Below are positions 1-9,619 of a stretch of DNA of 64,000 bases, piece after piece. The position numbers and the translations under genes were made by a program. The DNA comes from Akkermansia muciniphila. GTDB taxonomy: Bacteria; Verrucomicrobiota; Verrucomicrobiia; Verrucomicrobiales; DEV007. The stretch covers positions 1-64,000 of the forward strand of contig CAMCXS010000006.1 of NCBI GenBank assembly GCA_945883495.1, written 5' to 3'. Numbering within the stretch: position 1 is the first letter of the stretch; the number at the start of each line of letters is the position of its first letter. The notes below the pieces were generated by a model that was not told where the DNA came from, searched no databases, and saw nothing but the letters and a program-made list of their open reading frames with translations.

Positions 1-2148
1 TGGAGCTTCAACAACCACGTCATGCCGGTTTTGGCCCGGAACAATTGCAACATGGGCGCATGTCACGGGGCGATTGCTGGCAAGGGCGGCTTTCGTCTCA
101 GCCTGCGGGGATATGACGCCGCGGGGGATTACTACAAGATCACCCGGGAGATGCGGGGACGGCGGATTGAGTTTGCCGCGCCCGCGCACAGTCTGCTGCT
201 GACCAAACCGACGGCGGCGACTCCCCACAAGGGTGGACGAAGGATCGAGCCGGATTCCCGGGATTACCAGGTGCTGGCGGAATGGATTTCCCAAGGCGCG
301 GCCGGGCCCTCGGAGAAGGAAGCGACGTTGACCAAGTTGGAGGTGTTGCCCGAGCGCTCCGTGCTTAGCGTTGGTGCCAAGCAATCTCTCCTCGTCCGCG
401 CCGCCTACAGTGATGGGCGGACCGTGGATGTCACCAGTTGGGCCAAGTTTACTTCCGCCGACGAAACCGTCGCTTCGGTCGATGAGCGTGGGAACATCAG
501 CGTGATCGGCTCTGGCGAAGGGGCGGTGGCGGTTTGGTTCTCCAGCCAAATCGTGATGGCCCGGGTCACCGTGCCGTTCGCCAACGCGCCGGATCGCCAA
601 GTCTACGCCGCGGCGCCGCGCCGCAATTTCATCGACGACTTCGTGATCGCGCAGCTTGAGGAACTGCGGTTGCCGCCTTCGCGCCGCACCACGGACGAGG
701 AGTTTGTGCGCCGGGTTTATCTCGACACCATCGGCATGTTGCCGGCGGCGAAGGAAGTGAGGGAATTCATCGAGGAGACGGCGCCGGACAAGCGTGACCG
801 GCTGGTCGAGCGGCTGCTCGCCCGGGAGGAGTTTGTCGACTATTGGACCTACCGGTTCGCGGACGTCTTCCTGATCAATGGCAAGCTCCTCCGGCCCGAG
901 GCGGTGAAGGCCTATTATCAATGGCTGCGCGGAAACATCGCCGCAAACGCCTCGTGGGCCGAGATCGCCCGGGAAGTGGTGACGGCTACCGGAGATAGCA
1001 ACGTGAACGGCGCCACGAATTTCTATGCGGTGCATCAGGATCCAGAGACGATGGCGGAGAACGTCAGTCAGAGTTTTCTCGGGTTATCGATCAATTGTGC
1101 GCGTTGTCATAACCACCCGTTGGAGAAGTGGACGAATGACCAATATTATGCGTTCGCCAATCTATTCTCCCGGGTGCGCGCCAAAGGTTGGGGCGGCGAC
1201 TCCCGGAGTGGGGATGGTCTGCGGACGATCTACGTCGAGTCACGCGGTGATCTGATCCAGCCGCGCACTGGGAAACCGCAGCCGCCTGCCCCGCTGGATG
1301 GCGAAGTGGTAGAGCCGGAATCGGTCCGGGACCGGCGGGAAGCCTTGGCGGAGTGGCTCACGGCGAAGGACAATACCTTGTTCTCTCGGGCGATCACCAA
1401 CCGGGTTTGGGCCGCCTATTTGGGACGCGGTTTGGTTGAGCCGGTGGACGATCTGCGGAGCTCCAATCCCGCCAGCAACGAGCCGCTCATGGAGGCCCTG
1501 TCGAACTATCTGGTGGAAAAGAACTTCGACTTGAAGGCCTTGATGCTCGTCATCTTGCAAAGTGAAACCTACCAGCGGAGCAGCGAGGTGCTCGCCGCGA
1601 ACCGGGGGGATTCGCGATACTTTTCGCGTTATTATCCACGGCGCCTCATGGCGGAGGTGATTCACGACGCGGTCTGCGCGGTCACGCAGGTGCCGTCCAA
1701 GTTCGAGATGATCGAGCTCACGGATGGCAGCACGGAGAAAACGGCGATCTATCCAGAAGGGACGCGCGCGATGGAACTTTACGATTCCGCCGTGAGTTCA
1801 TATTTCCTTTCCGCTTTCGGCCGGAACAAACGGGAAATCACCTGCGAGTGTGAACGTTCCAACCAGCCGAGCATGGTGCAGGTATTGCATCTATCCAACG
1901 GGACGACGCTTAACGACAAGTTGGCTCAGTCGGCAGGCCTGATTCAGGGATGGCTGTCCGGCTCCTTGACCAACGAGCAAATCATCGAAGAGGGCTATTT
2001 AGCAGCGCTGTCGCGTCTGCCGACTCCGCGAGAACGGGATGGGTTCGCTTCGTTACTCGTTGGGGCGGAGGGGCCTGAGCGGCGCGTCGCGCTCGAAGAT
2101 TTTGTGTGGTCCATGCTCACTTCCCGGGAATTTCTCTTCCAACGCTAA
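1..2148 (+). CDS. DUF1549/DUF1553 surface protein with Big2 domain, 5' end cut off
   Basis: The reading frame is open from the first base of the window, so the true start lies upstream; 715 residues are visible. It opens with a cytochrome-like Cys motif (NNCNMGACHG), then a bacterial Ig-like Big2 domain at about residues 110-200, a DUF1549 domain at about 210-420 that holds a second haem-type motif (CARCH), and a DUF1553 domain to the end. Proteins of this kind are abundant in Planctomycetes and Verrucomicrobia and are thought to be exported; their biochemical role is not established. The stop overlaps the next gene's ATG by one base (TAATG), so the two are very likely co-transcribed and act together. 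No truncation other than the window edge is visible. Confidence 0.9.
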   Translation, partial: WSFNNHVMPVLARNNCNMGACHGAIAGKGGFRLSLRGYDAAGDYYKITREMRGRRIEFAAPAHSLLLTKPTAATPHKGGRRIEPDSRDYQVLAEWISQGAAGPSEKEATLTKLEVLPERSVLSVGAKQSLLVRAAYSDGRTVDVTSWAKFTSADETVASVDERGNISVIGSGEGAVAVWFSSQIVMARVTVPFANAPDRQVYAAAPRRNFIDDFVIAQLEELRLPPSRRTTDEEFVRRVYLDTIGMLPAAKEVREFIEETAPDKRDRLVERLLAREEFVDYWTYRFADVFLINGKLLRPEAVKAYYQWLRGNIAANASWAEIAREVVTATGDSNVNGATNFYAVHQDPETMAENVSQSFLGLSINCARCHNHPLEKWTNDQYYAFANLFSRVRAKGWGGDSRSGDGLRTIYVESRGDLIQPRTGKPQPPAPLDGEVVEPESVRDRREALAEWLTAKDNTLFSRAITNRVWAAYLGRGLVEPVDDLRSSNPASNEPLMEALSNYLVEKNFDLKALMLVILQSETYQRSSEVLAANRGDSRYFSRYYPRRLMAEVIHDAVCAVTQVPSKFEMIELTDGSTEKTAIYPEGTRAMELYDSAVSSYFLSAFGRNKREITCECERSNQPSMVQVLHLSNGTTLNDKLAQSAGLIQGWLSGSLTNEQIIEEGYLAALSRLPTPRERDGFASLLVGAEGPERRVALEDFVWSMLTSREFLFQR

Positions 2149-4856
2149 TGAAGATCGCTTCCATTCTCTTCATCTCTGTCGCGACGGCGGTTGCCGCGCC
2201 AGACTACCGCAAGGATGTGCTTCCGATCCTCCGCGATTATTGTGCCGGTTGTCACAACGGGCGTGACCTGGAAGGCGAGTTCTCCGTGGAGACATTTGCC
2301 GCTCTAATGGCCGGCGGGGAGAGCGGGGAACCGATCCTGCAAGCGGGGAATGCGAGCGAATCCTACCTCGTTCGAACCATACTCAAAGAAGCCAAGCCAG
2401 CGATGCCGCCGCGCAAGGAGCCGCAGCCTTCCCGGGCGGAGATTGCGGTGCTTGAGGAATGGATCAACGCCGGAGCCCATGGTCCGGCCGCAGGGGAGGA
2501 CAAGTCGCTGCTGGAAGAGCTCGCGGTTCCCCAGGTGGCGGCGGCCCAATTGGCAAAAGAGCCGGTGACGGCGCTCGCGGCGTCTCCAGATGGGAAGACT
2601 CTCGCTTTGGCTCGCTACGGACGGATCGACCTGCTCGATGCCGCCTCGCTGCAGTGGCGGAGCGGATTCCCGATCGAGGAGGGAAAGATGAACGCGCTCC
2701 ACTGGTCTGCCGATGGTCGCCAAATCGTCACCGCTGGAGGGATTCCCGGACTGAAAGGCGTGGCCATCATTCGGGACGCGGCGAGCGGAGTTTCCGTGCG
2801 CTCTTTCGGGCAGGGGCATCGCGACGTGCTTTATGATGCCGAGTGGTCCCCAGATGGTTCTCTCCTCGCGACGGCGGGATACGACCAAGTCATTCGCCTT
2901 TGGGAGGCGGCCAGCGGGAAATTCTTGAGGGAGTTCCCGGGCCACAACGGAGCGGTTTTCGATCTCGCGTTTTCTCCAGACGGCAAGTTGCTGGCCAGCG
3001 CGAGCGGCGACCAGACTTCGAAAATTTGGCGGGTCCGCGATGGGGAACGGTTGGATACCTTAAATCAGCCGCAGGGAGCCCAGTTTCGCATCGCGTTTTC
3101 TCCTGATGGCAAATACCTGATGGGTGCCGGAGCAGACAATCGGATCCGGACTTGGCGGCTTTTTTCGGTCGATGCTCCCGAAATCAATCCGGTGCTTCAG
3201 GCGAGGTTTGCCCATGAGGCGGAGGTAGTGCAATTCGCGTTTGATCCCAAGGGGACGCGGCTGCTTTCGGCTTCGGGGGACGGAAGTGTGAAACTATGGA
3301 CGCTTCCCAGTTTGCAGCCGCTGGCAGACTTAGGCACGCAGCGGGAGGTCGTTTCGGGGATCTCGTGGGCGGGGAACGGCTTTGTGGCGGCGACGCTGGA
3401 AGGAAGTCTGAAGCGTTACTCGGCGGAAGCGAAGGGCGCCGCGACGGAGAACAAGGGATCGGAGCTGGCGGTGACCATTCCAAGTTCCGGCGAGATTGTG
3501 CAGGTGAGTGAGATGGAGCAGCCATCGCCCCAGAGCATCACCATCCCGGCGACGATCCAAGGCAGCATCGGAACTGCGGGGGATGTGGATGAATTCCGTT
3601 TCGACGCCAAGGCCGGCGAGCAGTGGGTGTTTGAAGTGAAAGCGGCTCGGAACAAATCGCTGCTGGACTCCAAAATTGAGGTGGTTACGGCGGACGGTAA
3701 GGCGATTGAACGCGTAGTGCTGCAATCCGTCCGGGATTCTTGGTTCACCTTCCGCGGCAAAGACTCCGACACCTCGGATGATTTCCGCCTCAACAACTGG
3801 CGAGAGATGGAATTGAACGAATATCTCTATTGCAACGGCGAGGTCGTCAAGCTGTGGCACTATCCTCGTGGGCCAGATTCCGGCTTCCGCGTTTATCCAG
3901 GAATGGGGAACCGCCAAACCTGGTTTGATACCTCGCCGCTTTCGCATGCTTTGGGCGAGCCATGCTATATCGTTGAGCCGCTGCCTCCGGGAAGTCAGCC
4001 GATTCCCAATGGCCTGCCGCTTTACCGGATCTATTTTGAGAACGACGACGACGCCTCGCGGCGCTCCGGGAAGGATTCGAAGCTGACCTTTACCGCTCCA
4101 GCGGCTGGGAGTTACATCGTTCGGATTCGCGACGTTCGCGGACTTGGCGGAGCGGACTATGGCTACCAACTTGTGGCTCGCCCCCTGGCACCGGATTTCG
4201 AAATCGTTGTAGAAGGAAAGGGGCCCAAGATCGCTCCGGGGAGTGGCAAGGAACTTACGTTCCGGGCGGTTCGCGAAGATGGCTTCGAGGGGCAGATTGA
4301 GCTGCACCTGGAAAACCTTCCGCCTGGATTTAGCGCTGGGGTTCCGGTCACGATCGAGGATGGGCAAGAGCGGGCTTACGTCGCCCTTCACGCCGCCGCG
4401 GATGCCCCTATGGTTTCCGAGGAATTGGCGCGCAAAGTCCGTGTGGTCGCTCGGGGCATGATCGGCGGCAAGCCTGTTGAAAAAGTGGTGGGTGATCTTG
4501 GAATGATCGCGTTGGGAGCTGAACCGAAGTTGCTTCCGCGGCTGATGGCGGCTGGCTCCGTCGTGACGATTCATCCGGGAGAGACCATCTTTACAACAGT
4601 CTCCGTGGAGCGGCGCGGGTTCGACGGGCAAGTCGAGTTCGGCAAGGACGACTCCGGCCGCAACCTTCCGCATGGAGTTTACGTTGATAACATTGGCCTG
4701 AATGGCCTCATGATCCCCGCTGGGAAGAGCGAGCAGAGGTTTGCGATTACGGCCGCGAAGTGGGTTCCGCCCGGCGAGCGTTGGTTCCATCTGCAGACCA
4801 ATGCGGATAGCGGACACAGCACGCTGCCGGTCAAGATCCGAGTCGTGCCGCACTGA
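2148..4856 (+). CDS. Secreted cytochrome c/WD40 protein, partner of DUF1549 protein
   Basis: The 902-residue product starts at the ATG overlapping the previous stop, which gives a clear signal peptide (MKIASILFISVATAVAA); an upstream in-frame start would lose it. A planctomycete-type cytochrome c domain follows, with haem motif CAGCH at residues 32-36. Next comes a beta-propeller of WD40 repeats at roughly residues 130-450, recognisable by recurring FSPDGK/WSPDG strands. The C-terminal half is beta-rich, with features of pre-peptidase C-terminal domains (long segments ending in patterns such as SYIVRIRDV). The pairing with a DUF1549/DUF1553 gene is common in this phylum. It is probably a periplasmic or surface protein; the substrate is unknown. 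The gene ends six bases from the stop of the convergent neighbour. Confidence 0.88.
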   Translation: MKIASILFISVATAVAAPDYRKDVLPILRDYCAGCHNGRDLEGEFSVETFAALMAGGESGEPILQAGNASESYLVRTILKEAKPAMPPRKEPQPSRAEIAVLEEWINAGAHGPAAGEDKSLLEELAVPQVAAAQLAKEPVTALAASPDGKTLALARYGRIDLLDAASLQWRSGFPIEEGKMNALHWSADGRQIVTAGGIPGLKGVAIIRDAASGVSVRSFGQGHRDVLYDAEWSPDGSLLATAGYDQVIRLWEAASGKFLREFPGHNGAVFDLAFSPDGKLLASASGDQTSKIWRVRDGERLDTLNQPQGAQFRIAFSPDGKYLMGAGADNRIRTWRLFSVDAPEINPVLQARFAHEAEVVQFAFDPKGTRLLSASGDGSVKLWTLPSLQPLADLGTQREVVSGISWAGNGFVAATLEGSLKRYSAEAKGAATENKGSELAVTIPSSGEIVQVSEMEQPSPQSITIPATIQGSIGTAGDVDEFRFDAKAGEQWVFEVKAARNKSLLDSKIEVVTADGKAIERVVLQSVRDSWFTFRGKDSDTSDDFRLNNWREMELNEYLYCNGEVVKLWHYPRGPDSGFRVYPGMGNRQTWFDTSPLSHALGEPCYIVEPLPPGSQPIPNGLPLYRIYFENDDDASRRSGKDSKLTFTAPAAGSYIVRIRDVRGLGGADYGYQLVARPLAPDFEIVVEGKGPKIAPGSGKELTFRAVREDGFEGQIELHLENLPPGFSAGVPVTIEDGQERAYVALHAAADAPMVSEELARKVRVVARGMIGGKPVEKVVGDLGMIALGAEPKLLPRLMAAGSVVTIHPGETIFTTVSVERRGFDGQVEFGKDDSGRNLPHGVYVDNIGLNGLMIPAGKSEQRFAITAAKWVPPGERWFHLQTNADSGHSTLPVKIRVVPH

Positions 4857-4862
4857 TGACCG

Positions 4863-5795
4863 TTACGGGGACGGCTGAGATCGGATGAAGGCATCGCGGG
4901 CTTCGCGGAGCTTCACCATTTTGGCTTGCTTCTCGGCGATCTCCGCTTCGGATTCGCGGATTCGCTGTTGCACGAAATGGTTGTTGTCGCCGAATTTGCG
5001 CCAAGGGCCTGGCGGGACTTCGTCGAGTTCGACGAAGCGCCAGTCGCAAATGCCACCGCTGCGCAGGCTAAGAACGTCGCGAACGGCGGGGGATACGTCT
5101 AGCCCAGCGGTGTTGTTTTTCGTGGTCCGGGGACGCTCCTCGCCGAAGACATAGGGCCAGTCGTCGGTTTCAAATGGGCCGACGTCTTCCCACTGGGCGT
5201 AGCAGAGCTTGGAACCGTGGCGGATGGCGATCCACTGGCTCTTGAGGACGGTTTCACCGAACTCGGTGTAGCGCTCCTTAAACCAAGGGATCACTTTTTG
5301 GGCGGTCGGCTTGGTGCGTTTCCAGCCGGCGAGATCGTTGTAGGGGAGGGCGCAGTAGAATGGATTCTGATTGGGGATAAAGGCGGCGGGGCGGAAGTCC
5401 CAAGTCCGGGCTTTGGGATCGGGATCGTCGTAGCCGCCATAATTCTCCATCCACTTGGTGTCCCAGGAGCTAGCGACGTTCGCTGGGCTATTTTTCTCGG
5501 GATTGGCGGGCTCTCCGATCCAGAAGATGGTGGCCACGACATTCTTTTTCCACGGATACTTCGTGTAGGTCTCCCGGGGGCGAGTCGGGGCGAAGACCCG
5601 TGGGACACCGACATCCGGTTGATTTTTGTCGAGCTCGTAGCCGGGGAGGTAGCGCTCCCCGGAGCGGTATTTCTCGTCGAGCTGCTTGAGCAGAGCCCGG
5701 GTCGACGGGTCGAGGTGCGAATACGGGTCCGCGTGAAGACGCGGAGCGGCCAAAGCGAGCGCAAGGAGGATGACGACGCGGGGAACGCAGGCCAT
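4863..5795 (-). CDS. Secreted protein of unknown function, possible double-psi barrel
   Basis: The product of 310 residues begins with a convincing signal peptide (MACVPRVVILLALALAAPRLHA). The ATG at 5795 was preferred to a TTG two codons upstream. The mature part is rich in Trp, Tyr and Pro. A segment around residues 185-240 (a run ending in AGLDVSPAVRDVL) resembles the Asp-containing core of double-psi beta-barrel proteins such as RlpA, but this is a weak visual match. The last 35 residues form a charged helix, probably coiled coil. The family is not recognised. It is convergent with the WD40 gene and divergent from rseP, with 153 bases between the two starts. A periplasmic location is the only firm inference. 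Confidence 0.7.
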   Translation of the reverse strand: MACVPRVVILLALALAAPRLHADPYSHLDPSTRALLKQLDEKYRSGERYLPGYELDKNQPDVGVPRVFAPTRPRETYTKYPWKKNVVATIFWIGEPANPEKNSPANVASSWDTKWMENYGGYDDPDPKARTWDFRPAAFIPNQNPFYCALPYNDLAGWKRTKPTAQKVIPWFKERYTEFGETVLKSQWIAIRHGSKLCYAQWEDVGPFETDDWPYVFGEERPRTTKNNTAGLDVSPAVRDVLSLRSGGICDWRFVELDEVPPGPWRKFGDNNHFVQQRIRESEAEIAEKQAKMVKLREARDAFIRSQPSP

Positions 5796-5888
5796 GAACA
5801 AGGGCGGCTGCGATCTTAGCGCCGTCCCTGACGCGGTTCAAGCGCGAAAGGTCGCGGGCGTTTCCGCGGCACCAGAGACTTTGCGGCA

Positions 5889-5916
5889 TTGATGTTTTGG
5901 TCTTTGGTGATAGGAT
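5889..5916 (+). promoter_or_regulatory. Candidate promoter for rseP
   Basis: TTGATG (5889-5894) and TAGGAT (5911-5916) are spaced by 16 bases, 33 bases before the rseP start. The -10 match is imperfect, and consensus promoters of this phylum are poorly known, so this is only a candidate. Confidence 0.25.
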
Positions 5917-5948
5917 GATGGGTCTGTCCCGTCGAAAGCTTTATACTC

Positions 5949-7433
5949 ATGGTTGTTTCGTTTCTCGTCTCGACGCTCCAGTTCCTCGGAGTGTTTTTTT
6001 TGGTGCTTGTTGTCTTCAACCTCATGATCGTGGTCCACGAGCTTGGCCACTTCTTGGCGGCGCGCTGGAGGGGATTGCGGGTGGATAAGTTCCAGATTTG
6101 GTTCGGGAAGTGCATCTGGAAGAAGACGATCAACGGGGTGCAGTATGGCTTGGGCACGATCCCCGCGGGGGGCTTTGTGCTGTTGCCGCAGATGGCGATG
6201 GAAGCGGTGGAGGGCAAGATCGAGTCGGAAGAGCCACTTCCGCCCGTGAGCCCAATGGACAAGATCATCGTGGCGTTCGCTGGTCCGCTCTTCAGTTTCC
6301 TTCTCGCCATCTTTTTTGCGGTGGTCGTCTGGATTGTGAAGTATCCCGAGAGCCGGGCTTCCAACTCAACGACGATTGGCTTCGTGGAAGCGGATTCACC
6401 GGCGGAACGGGCCGGATTGCAGCCGGGGGATGTGGTGCGTACGGTGAACGGCCGTCAGGTGACCACGTTCGGTGGGATGTCCGAGAGTATCCAGTGGGAG
6501 GTCATGAGCAGCAAGGACAACTTGCTGCGCTTCGAGGTGGTCCGGGACGGCAAAACCCTGGTGATCCCGGTGGAGGCGCCGGTGCCGAAGATTCCCGATT
6601 CGGTGAAGTGGCATCAGCGGCTTTTCCTGCGTCCTCCCTTCCGCCAAGTGGGCGTGGGTCCAGAAAGCACCCCGGTGTTGGTCGGGAAGGTCATGGAAAA
6701 CAGTCCTGCCGCGGAGGCCGGGTTGAAGGAGGGAGATCAGATTTTGCGCCTTGAAGGCAAGCCGATCTATCATTTCTACGCGATCTTGCAGCACGTCAGC
6801 CGGGTGAAACCGGAGACGGTGAACTTCCAGCTTTTGCGCGACGGCAAGCAGATCGAGATCGCCGTGCATCCGCGGGTGCCCGAAGACCTGGGTGATTTCC
6901 CCAAAGAACCTCGCATCGGCATGGGCGAGATGCAGGAAGGGGATCCGCGGCGGCCGTTGCAGTTCCGGGACAATCAACTGAAGCGGGATACGCCCATGGC
7001 GCTCATCGTGAAGCCGTTGAAGACGATGTACAACACGCTCACCGCGGTGACCACACCCGGGACCGGAGTCAACGCGATGCACCTGAGCGGGGCACCGATG
7101 ATCGTTTACATCTACTACAAGCTGTTCAAGAACCCGGACGGCTGGCGCCTAGTGCTTTGGTTTAGCGTGTTCCTGAATGTGAACCTCGCCATCATGAATC
7201 TGTTGCCAATCCCGGTGCTCGATGGCGGACACATCACCATGTCCATCTACGAAATGGTCGTTCGTCGGCCCATCCCAGCGGAAATCATGAAGGTGCTTTA
7301 CTCCGGCTGTGCCTTGCTGCTCTTCGGATTCATGATCTTCATCGCGGGATTCGACTTCCGGGACATCTTCTCAGACGTCAGCACCCAGCAGAAAAAGCCT
7401 TTTCGCTTCTTGGAGACTGGCGCGACGCCCTGA
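5949..7433 (+). CDS. rseP: RseP-type site-2 intramembrane zinc metalloprotease
   Basis: This 494-residue membrane protease of the S2P/M50 family would cut transmembrane substrates such as anti-sigma factors within the bilayer. The zinc motif HELGH is at residues 30-34 in the first membrane helix. The second active-site motif, NLLPIPVLDGGH, has its zinc-binding Asp at residue 425. Two PDZ domains lie between them, at about 142-210 and 240-310. Further membrane helices lie near residues 105-130, 400-420 and 450-475. Length and order match RseP/RasP. In many bacteria the gene sits next to dxr or isoprenoid genes, and here ispG follows after 18 bases, so co-transcription is likely. The ATG at 5949 has no strong ribosome-binding site. 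Confidence 0.95.
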   Translation: MVVSFLVSTLQFLGVFFLVLVVFNLMIVVHELGHFLAARWRGLRVDKFQIWFGKCIWKKTINGVQYGLGTIPAGGFVLLPQMAMEAVEGKIESEEPLPPVSPMDKIIVAFAGPLFSFLLAIFFAVVVWIVKYPESRASNSTTIGFVEADSPAERAGLQPGDVVRTVNGRQVTTFGGMSESIQWEVMSSKDNLLRFEVVRDGKTLVIPVEAPVPKIPDSVKWHQRLFLRPPFRQVGVGPESTPVLVGKVMENSPAAEAGLKEGDQILRLEGKPIYHFYAILQHVSRVKPETVNFQLLRDGKQIEIAVHPRVPEDLGDFPKEPRIGMGEMQEGDPRRPLQFRDNQLKRDTPMALIVKPLKTMYNTLTAVTTPGTGVNAMHLSGAPMIVYIYYKLFKNPDGWRLVLWFSVFLNVNLAIMNLLPIPVLDGGHITMSIYEMVVRRPIPAEIMKVLYSGCALLLFGFMIFIAGFDFRDIFSDVSTQQKKPFRFLETGATP

Positions 7434-7451
7434 TCGGGTCCAAGATCCGGC

Positions 7452-9242
7452 ATGGCCGGTTTTGGTTCTTCCTTGTCCTACTGCGACTCTCTTTACCACT
7501 ACCAGAAACGCGAGACCCGCGAGGTGCGCGTCGGCAAGGTTGGCATCGGCGGATCCAATCCGATCCGGGTGCAGTCGATGTTGACTTCGGACACCCGGGA
7601 CACGGAGGCGTGCATCGCGGAGACCTTGGGTTTGGTGGAGGCCGGTTGTGAGATCGTCCGGATCACCGCGCAGACCCGCAAATACGCGGAGAACCTGGAG
7701 CACATCAAAGCCGGGTTGCTGGCGCGAGGGTGTGATGCCCCGCTCGTCGCGGACATTCACTTCAAGCCGGACGCGGCCATGGAAGCGGCCAAGTGGGTCG
7801 AGAAGGTGCGGGTGAATCCCGGAAACTTTGTCGATAAGAAGAAGTTCGAGATCCGCGAATACACGGATGATCAGTACGCCGAGGAATTGGCCCGGATCGA
7901 AGAGCAGTTTGTGCCCTTGGTCCAGCTATGCCAGGAGCGCGGCGTGGCCATGCGGATCGGGACGAACCACGGATCCTTGAGTGACCGGATCATGAATCGA
8001 TATGGTGATACTCCGCTCGGGATGGTGGAGAGCGCCTTGGAGTTCGCCCGGATCGCGCGGTCGCTGAATTATCATCAGTTCGTCTTCTCGATGAAGGCGA
8101 GCAATCCGAAGGTGATGATTGAGGCGTACCGCTTGCTCGTGGCGCGGTTGCGGGAGCTGGGGGCGGATTGGAATTACCCGTTGCACCTGGGCGTGACGGA
8201 AGCCGGGGACGGCGAGGACGGCCGGATCAAGAGCGCCATTGGCATGGGCTCGCTACTCACGGATGGAATTGGCGACACCGTGCGGGTTTCTCTCACCGAG
8301 GATGCGGTCCACGAGATTCCCGTGGCTCGGGCGTTGGTGGATCATGTGGCCACGCCGTTGGGGGAAAGCGCTGGGCGGCAAATTCGGGTGGCCGAGCCGG
8401 GATCGGCGTTCGACCCGTTCTCGTTCGCGCGCCGGGAGTGCGAGGTCATCGAGGTGCAAGGCGTGCCGGTGGGCGGCGGCGAAACGGTGCGGGTGGCGGT
8501 GACCCCTTCCCAGTGGGATGCGGTCAAGGATCGTACGGGCCGTTTGGGTGATTTTCAGCCGGAGATCGTTTGGGCGGATGGAGTCGAGGTCGATCCACTG
8601 GATGACGTCGCCGTGGCGGCCTTGAATGCCCGAGCCGAAGTTTGTCTGGTGGCAGTGAGCGATTCCTGCGCGCTGGACGTGGTGCGAGCCTACCGTCTGC
8701 TCGCGGCGAAGCTGGACCAGCGTCATCCCATCCTGCTCAAGGACGGCTTGTCGGAACCCAATCAAGCGGCGTTGCCCGGCCTGCTCCGCGCGGCGACTCA
8801 CCTGGGCTCATTGCTTTGTGACGGAATCGGCGACGCCGTTCTGGTGCGCAATGAAACCACGGCGGAAGGGGCCTTGCGTTTGGCTTACAACATTCTCCAA
8901 GCCGCTGGGGTGCGGATCTTCAAAACCGATTACGTGGCCTGTCCCTCCTGCGGTCGGACGCTCTTCAACTTGCAGTCCACCACCCAAAAGATCCGCGCGG
9001 CGACCGGGCATCTCAAAGGCGTGCGCATTGCCGTGATGGGCTGCATCGTCAACGGCCCAGGCGAAATGGCGGATGCCGATTTCGGCTACGTCGGAGGCGC
9101 CCCTGGGAAAATCAATCTCTACGTGGGGAAGACGGCGGTGAAGTTCAACATCCCCGAGGAAGAAGCCGTGGAACGGCTCATCGATTTGATCCGCGAGCAC
9201 GGCCGCTGGTTCGAGCCGGCGATGGAAGCGGTGGAGGTTTGA
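7452..9242 (+). CDS. ispG: (E)-4-hydroxy-3-methylbut-2-enyl-diphosphate synthase, long form
   Basis: IspG (GcpE) is the iron-sulfur enzyme of the MEP isoprenoid pathway that turns methylerythritol cyclodiphosphate into HMBPP. The N-terminal TIM barrel is clear (VRIGKVGIGG-like start, PLVADIHF, RVNPGNF, LGVTEAG). The C-terminal reductase-like domain carries cluster cysteines at residues 497 and 500 (CPSCGRT) and 531 (GCIVNGPGE), with the conserved Glu in NGPGE. At 596 residues it is much longer than the roughly 370-residue E. coli enzyme. The extra segment lies between the barrel and the cluster domain, as in Chlamydia, Bacteroidetes and plastid enzymes. It lies 18 bases after rseP. The 43-bp repeat array begins immediately after the stop. 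Confidence 0.96.
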   Translation: MAGFGSSLSYCDSLYHYQKRETREVRVGKVGIGGSNPIRVQSMLTSDTRDTEACIAETLGLVEAGCEIVRITAQTRKYAENLEHIKAGLLARGCDAPLVADIHFKPDAAMEAAKWVEKVRVNPGNFVDKKKFEIREYTDDQYAEELARIEEQFVPLVQLCQERGVAMRIGTNHGSLSDRIMNRYGDTPLGMVESALEFARIARSLNYHQFVFSMKASNPKVMIEAYRLLVARLRELGADWNYPLHLGVTEAGDGEDGRIKSAIGMGSLLTDGIGDTVRVSLTEDAVHEIPVARALVDHVATPLGESAGRQIRVAEPGSAFDPFSFARRECEVIEVQGVPVGGGETVRVAVTPSQWDAVKDRTGRLGDFQPEIVWADGVEVDPLDDVAVAALNARAEVCLVAVSDSCALDVVRAYRLLAAKLDQRHPILLKDGLSEPNQAALPGLLRAATHLGSLLCDGIGDAVLVRNETTAEGALRLAYNILQAAGVRIFKTDYVACPSCGRTLFNLQSTTQKIRAATGHLKGVRIAVMGCIVNGPGEMADADFGYVGGAPGKINLYVGKTAVKFNIPEEEAVERLIDLIREHGRWFEPAMEAVEV

Positions 9243-9619
9243 GGGAGCTGGAGGCGTGAGATCCGAAGGCTCGACTGAGCCTTCGGAAGGCTGGGGGCGC
9301 GAGCTCGGAAGGCTCGATCGAGCCATCGGAAGGCTGGAGGCGTGAGTTCCGAAGGCTCGATTGAGCCATCGGAAGGCTGGCAGCCGTGAGTTCCGAAGGC
9401 TCGATTGAGCCATCGGAAGGCTGGAAGCGTGAGCTCGGAAGACTCGATTGAGCCATCGGAAGGCTGGAAGCGTGAGTTCGGAAGGCTCGATTGAGCCTTC
9501 TGAAGGCTGGAAGCGTGAGCTCGGAAGGCCTGATTGAGCCATCGGAAGGCTGGAAGCGTGCCGCTCAGAAGGCTCTGCTGAGACTTCGGAACGCCGGGGG
9601 CGAGGGCTCTACTCAGCGA
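9243..9619. repeat. Tandem 43-bp repeat array with internal dyads
   Basis: The core GAAGGCTCGATTGAGCC or a close variant begins at 9265, 9308, 9351, 9395, 9438, 9481, 9524 and 9568, giving spacings of 43 or 44 bases. A second GAAGGCT lies within each unit. The core contains the dyad GGCTC-GATT-GAGCC; in the copies at 9265 and 9481 it extends to GAAGGCTC/GAGCCTTC. The last copy is degenerate. The array exactly fills the gap between the ispG stop and the mscS stop, which converge on it. The unit length is not a multiple of three, and no clear coding signal is present. A bidirectional terminator, a protein-binding array or a simple minisatellite are all possible. Confidence 0.9.

Noticed and set aside
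3330-4853. A 507-codon minus-strand open frame opposite the WD40 gene
   Set aside because: It covers the clearly coding plus-strand gene and its translation shows no recognisable domain.
9178-9542. Repeat array as a coding region on the minus strand
   Set aside because: The frame stays open across parts of the array and translates to a Ser/Pro repeat, but 43 is not a multiple of three, so the register shifts from copy to copy and the frames run into ispG antisense.
9243-9619. CRISPR array
   Set aside because: The copies abut with no unique spacers, and unit length including any spacer is a constant 43-44 bases; there are no cas genes nearby.
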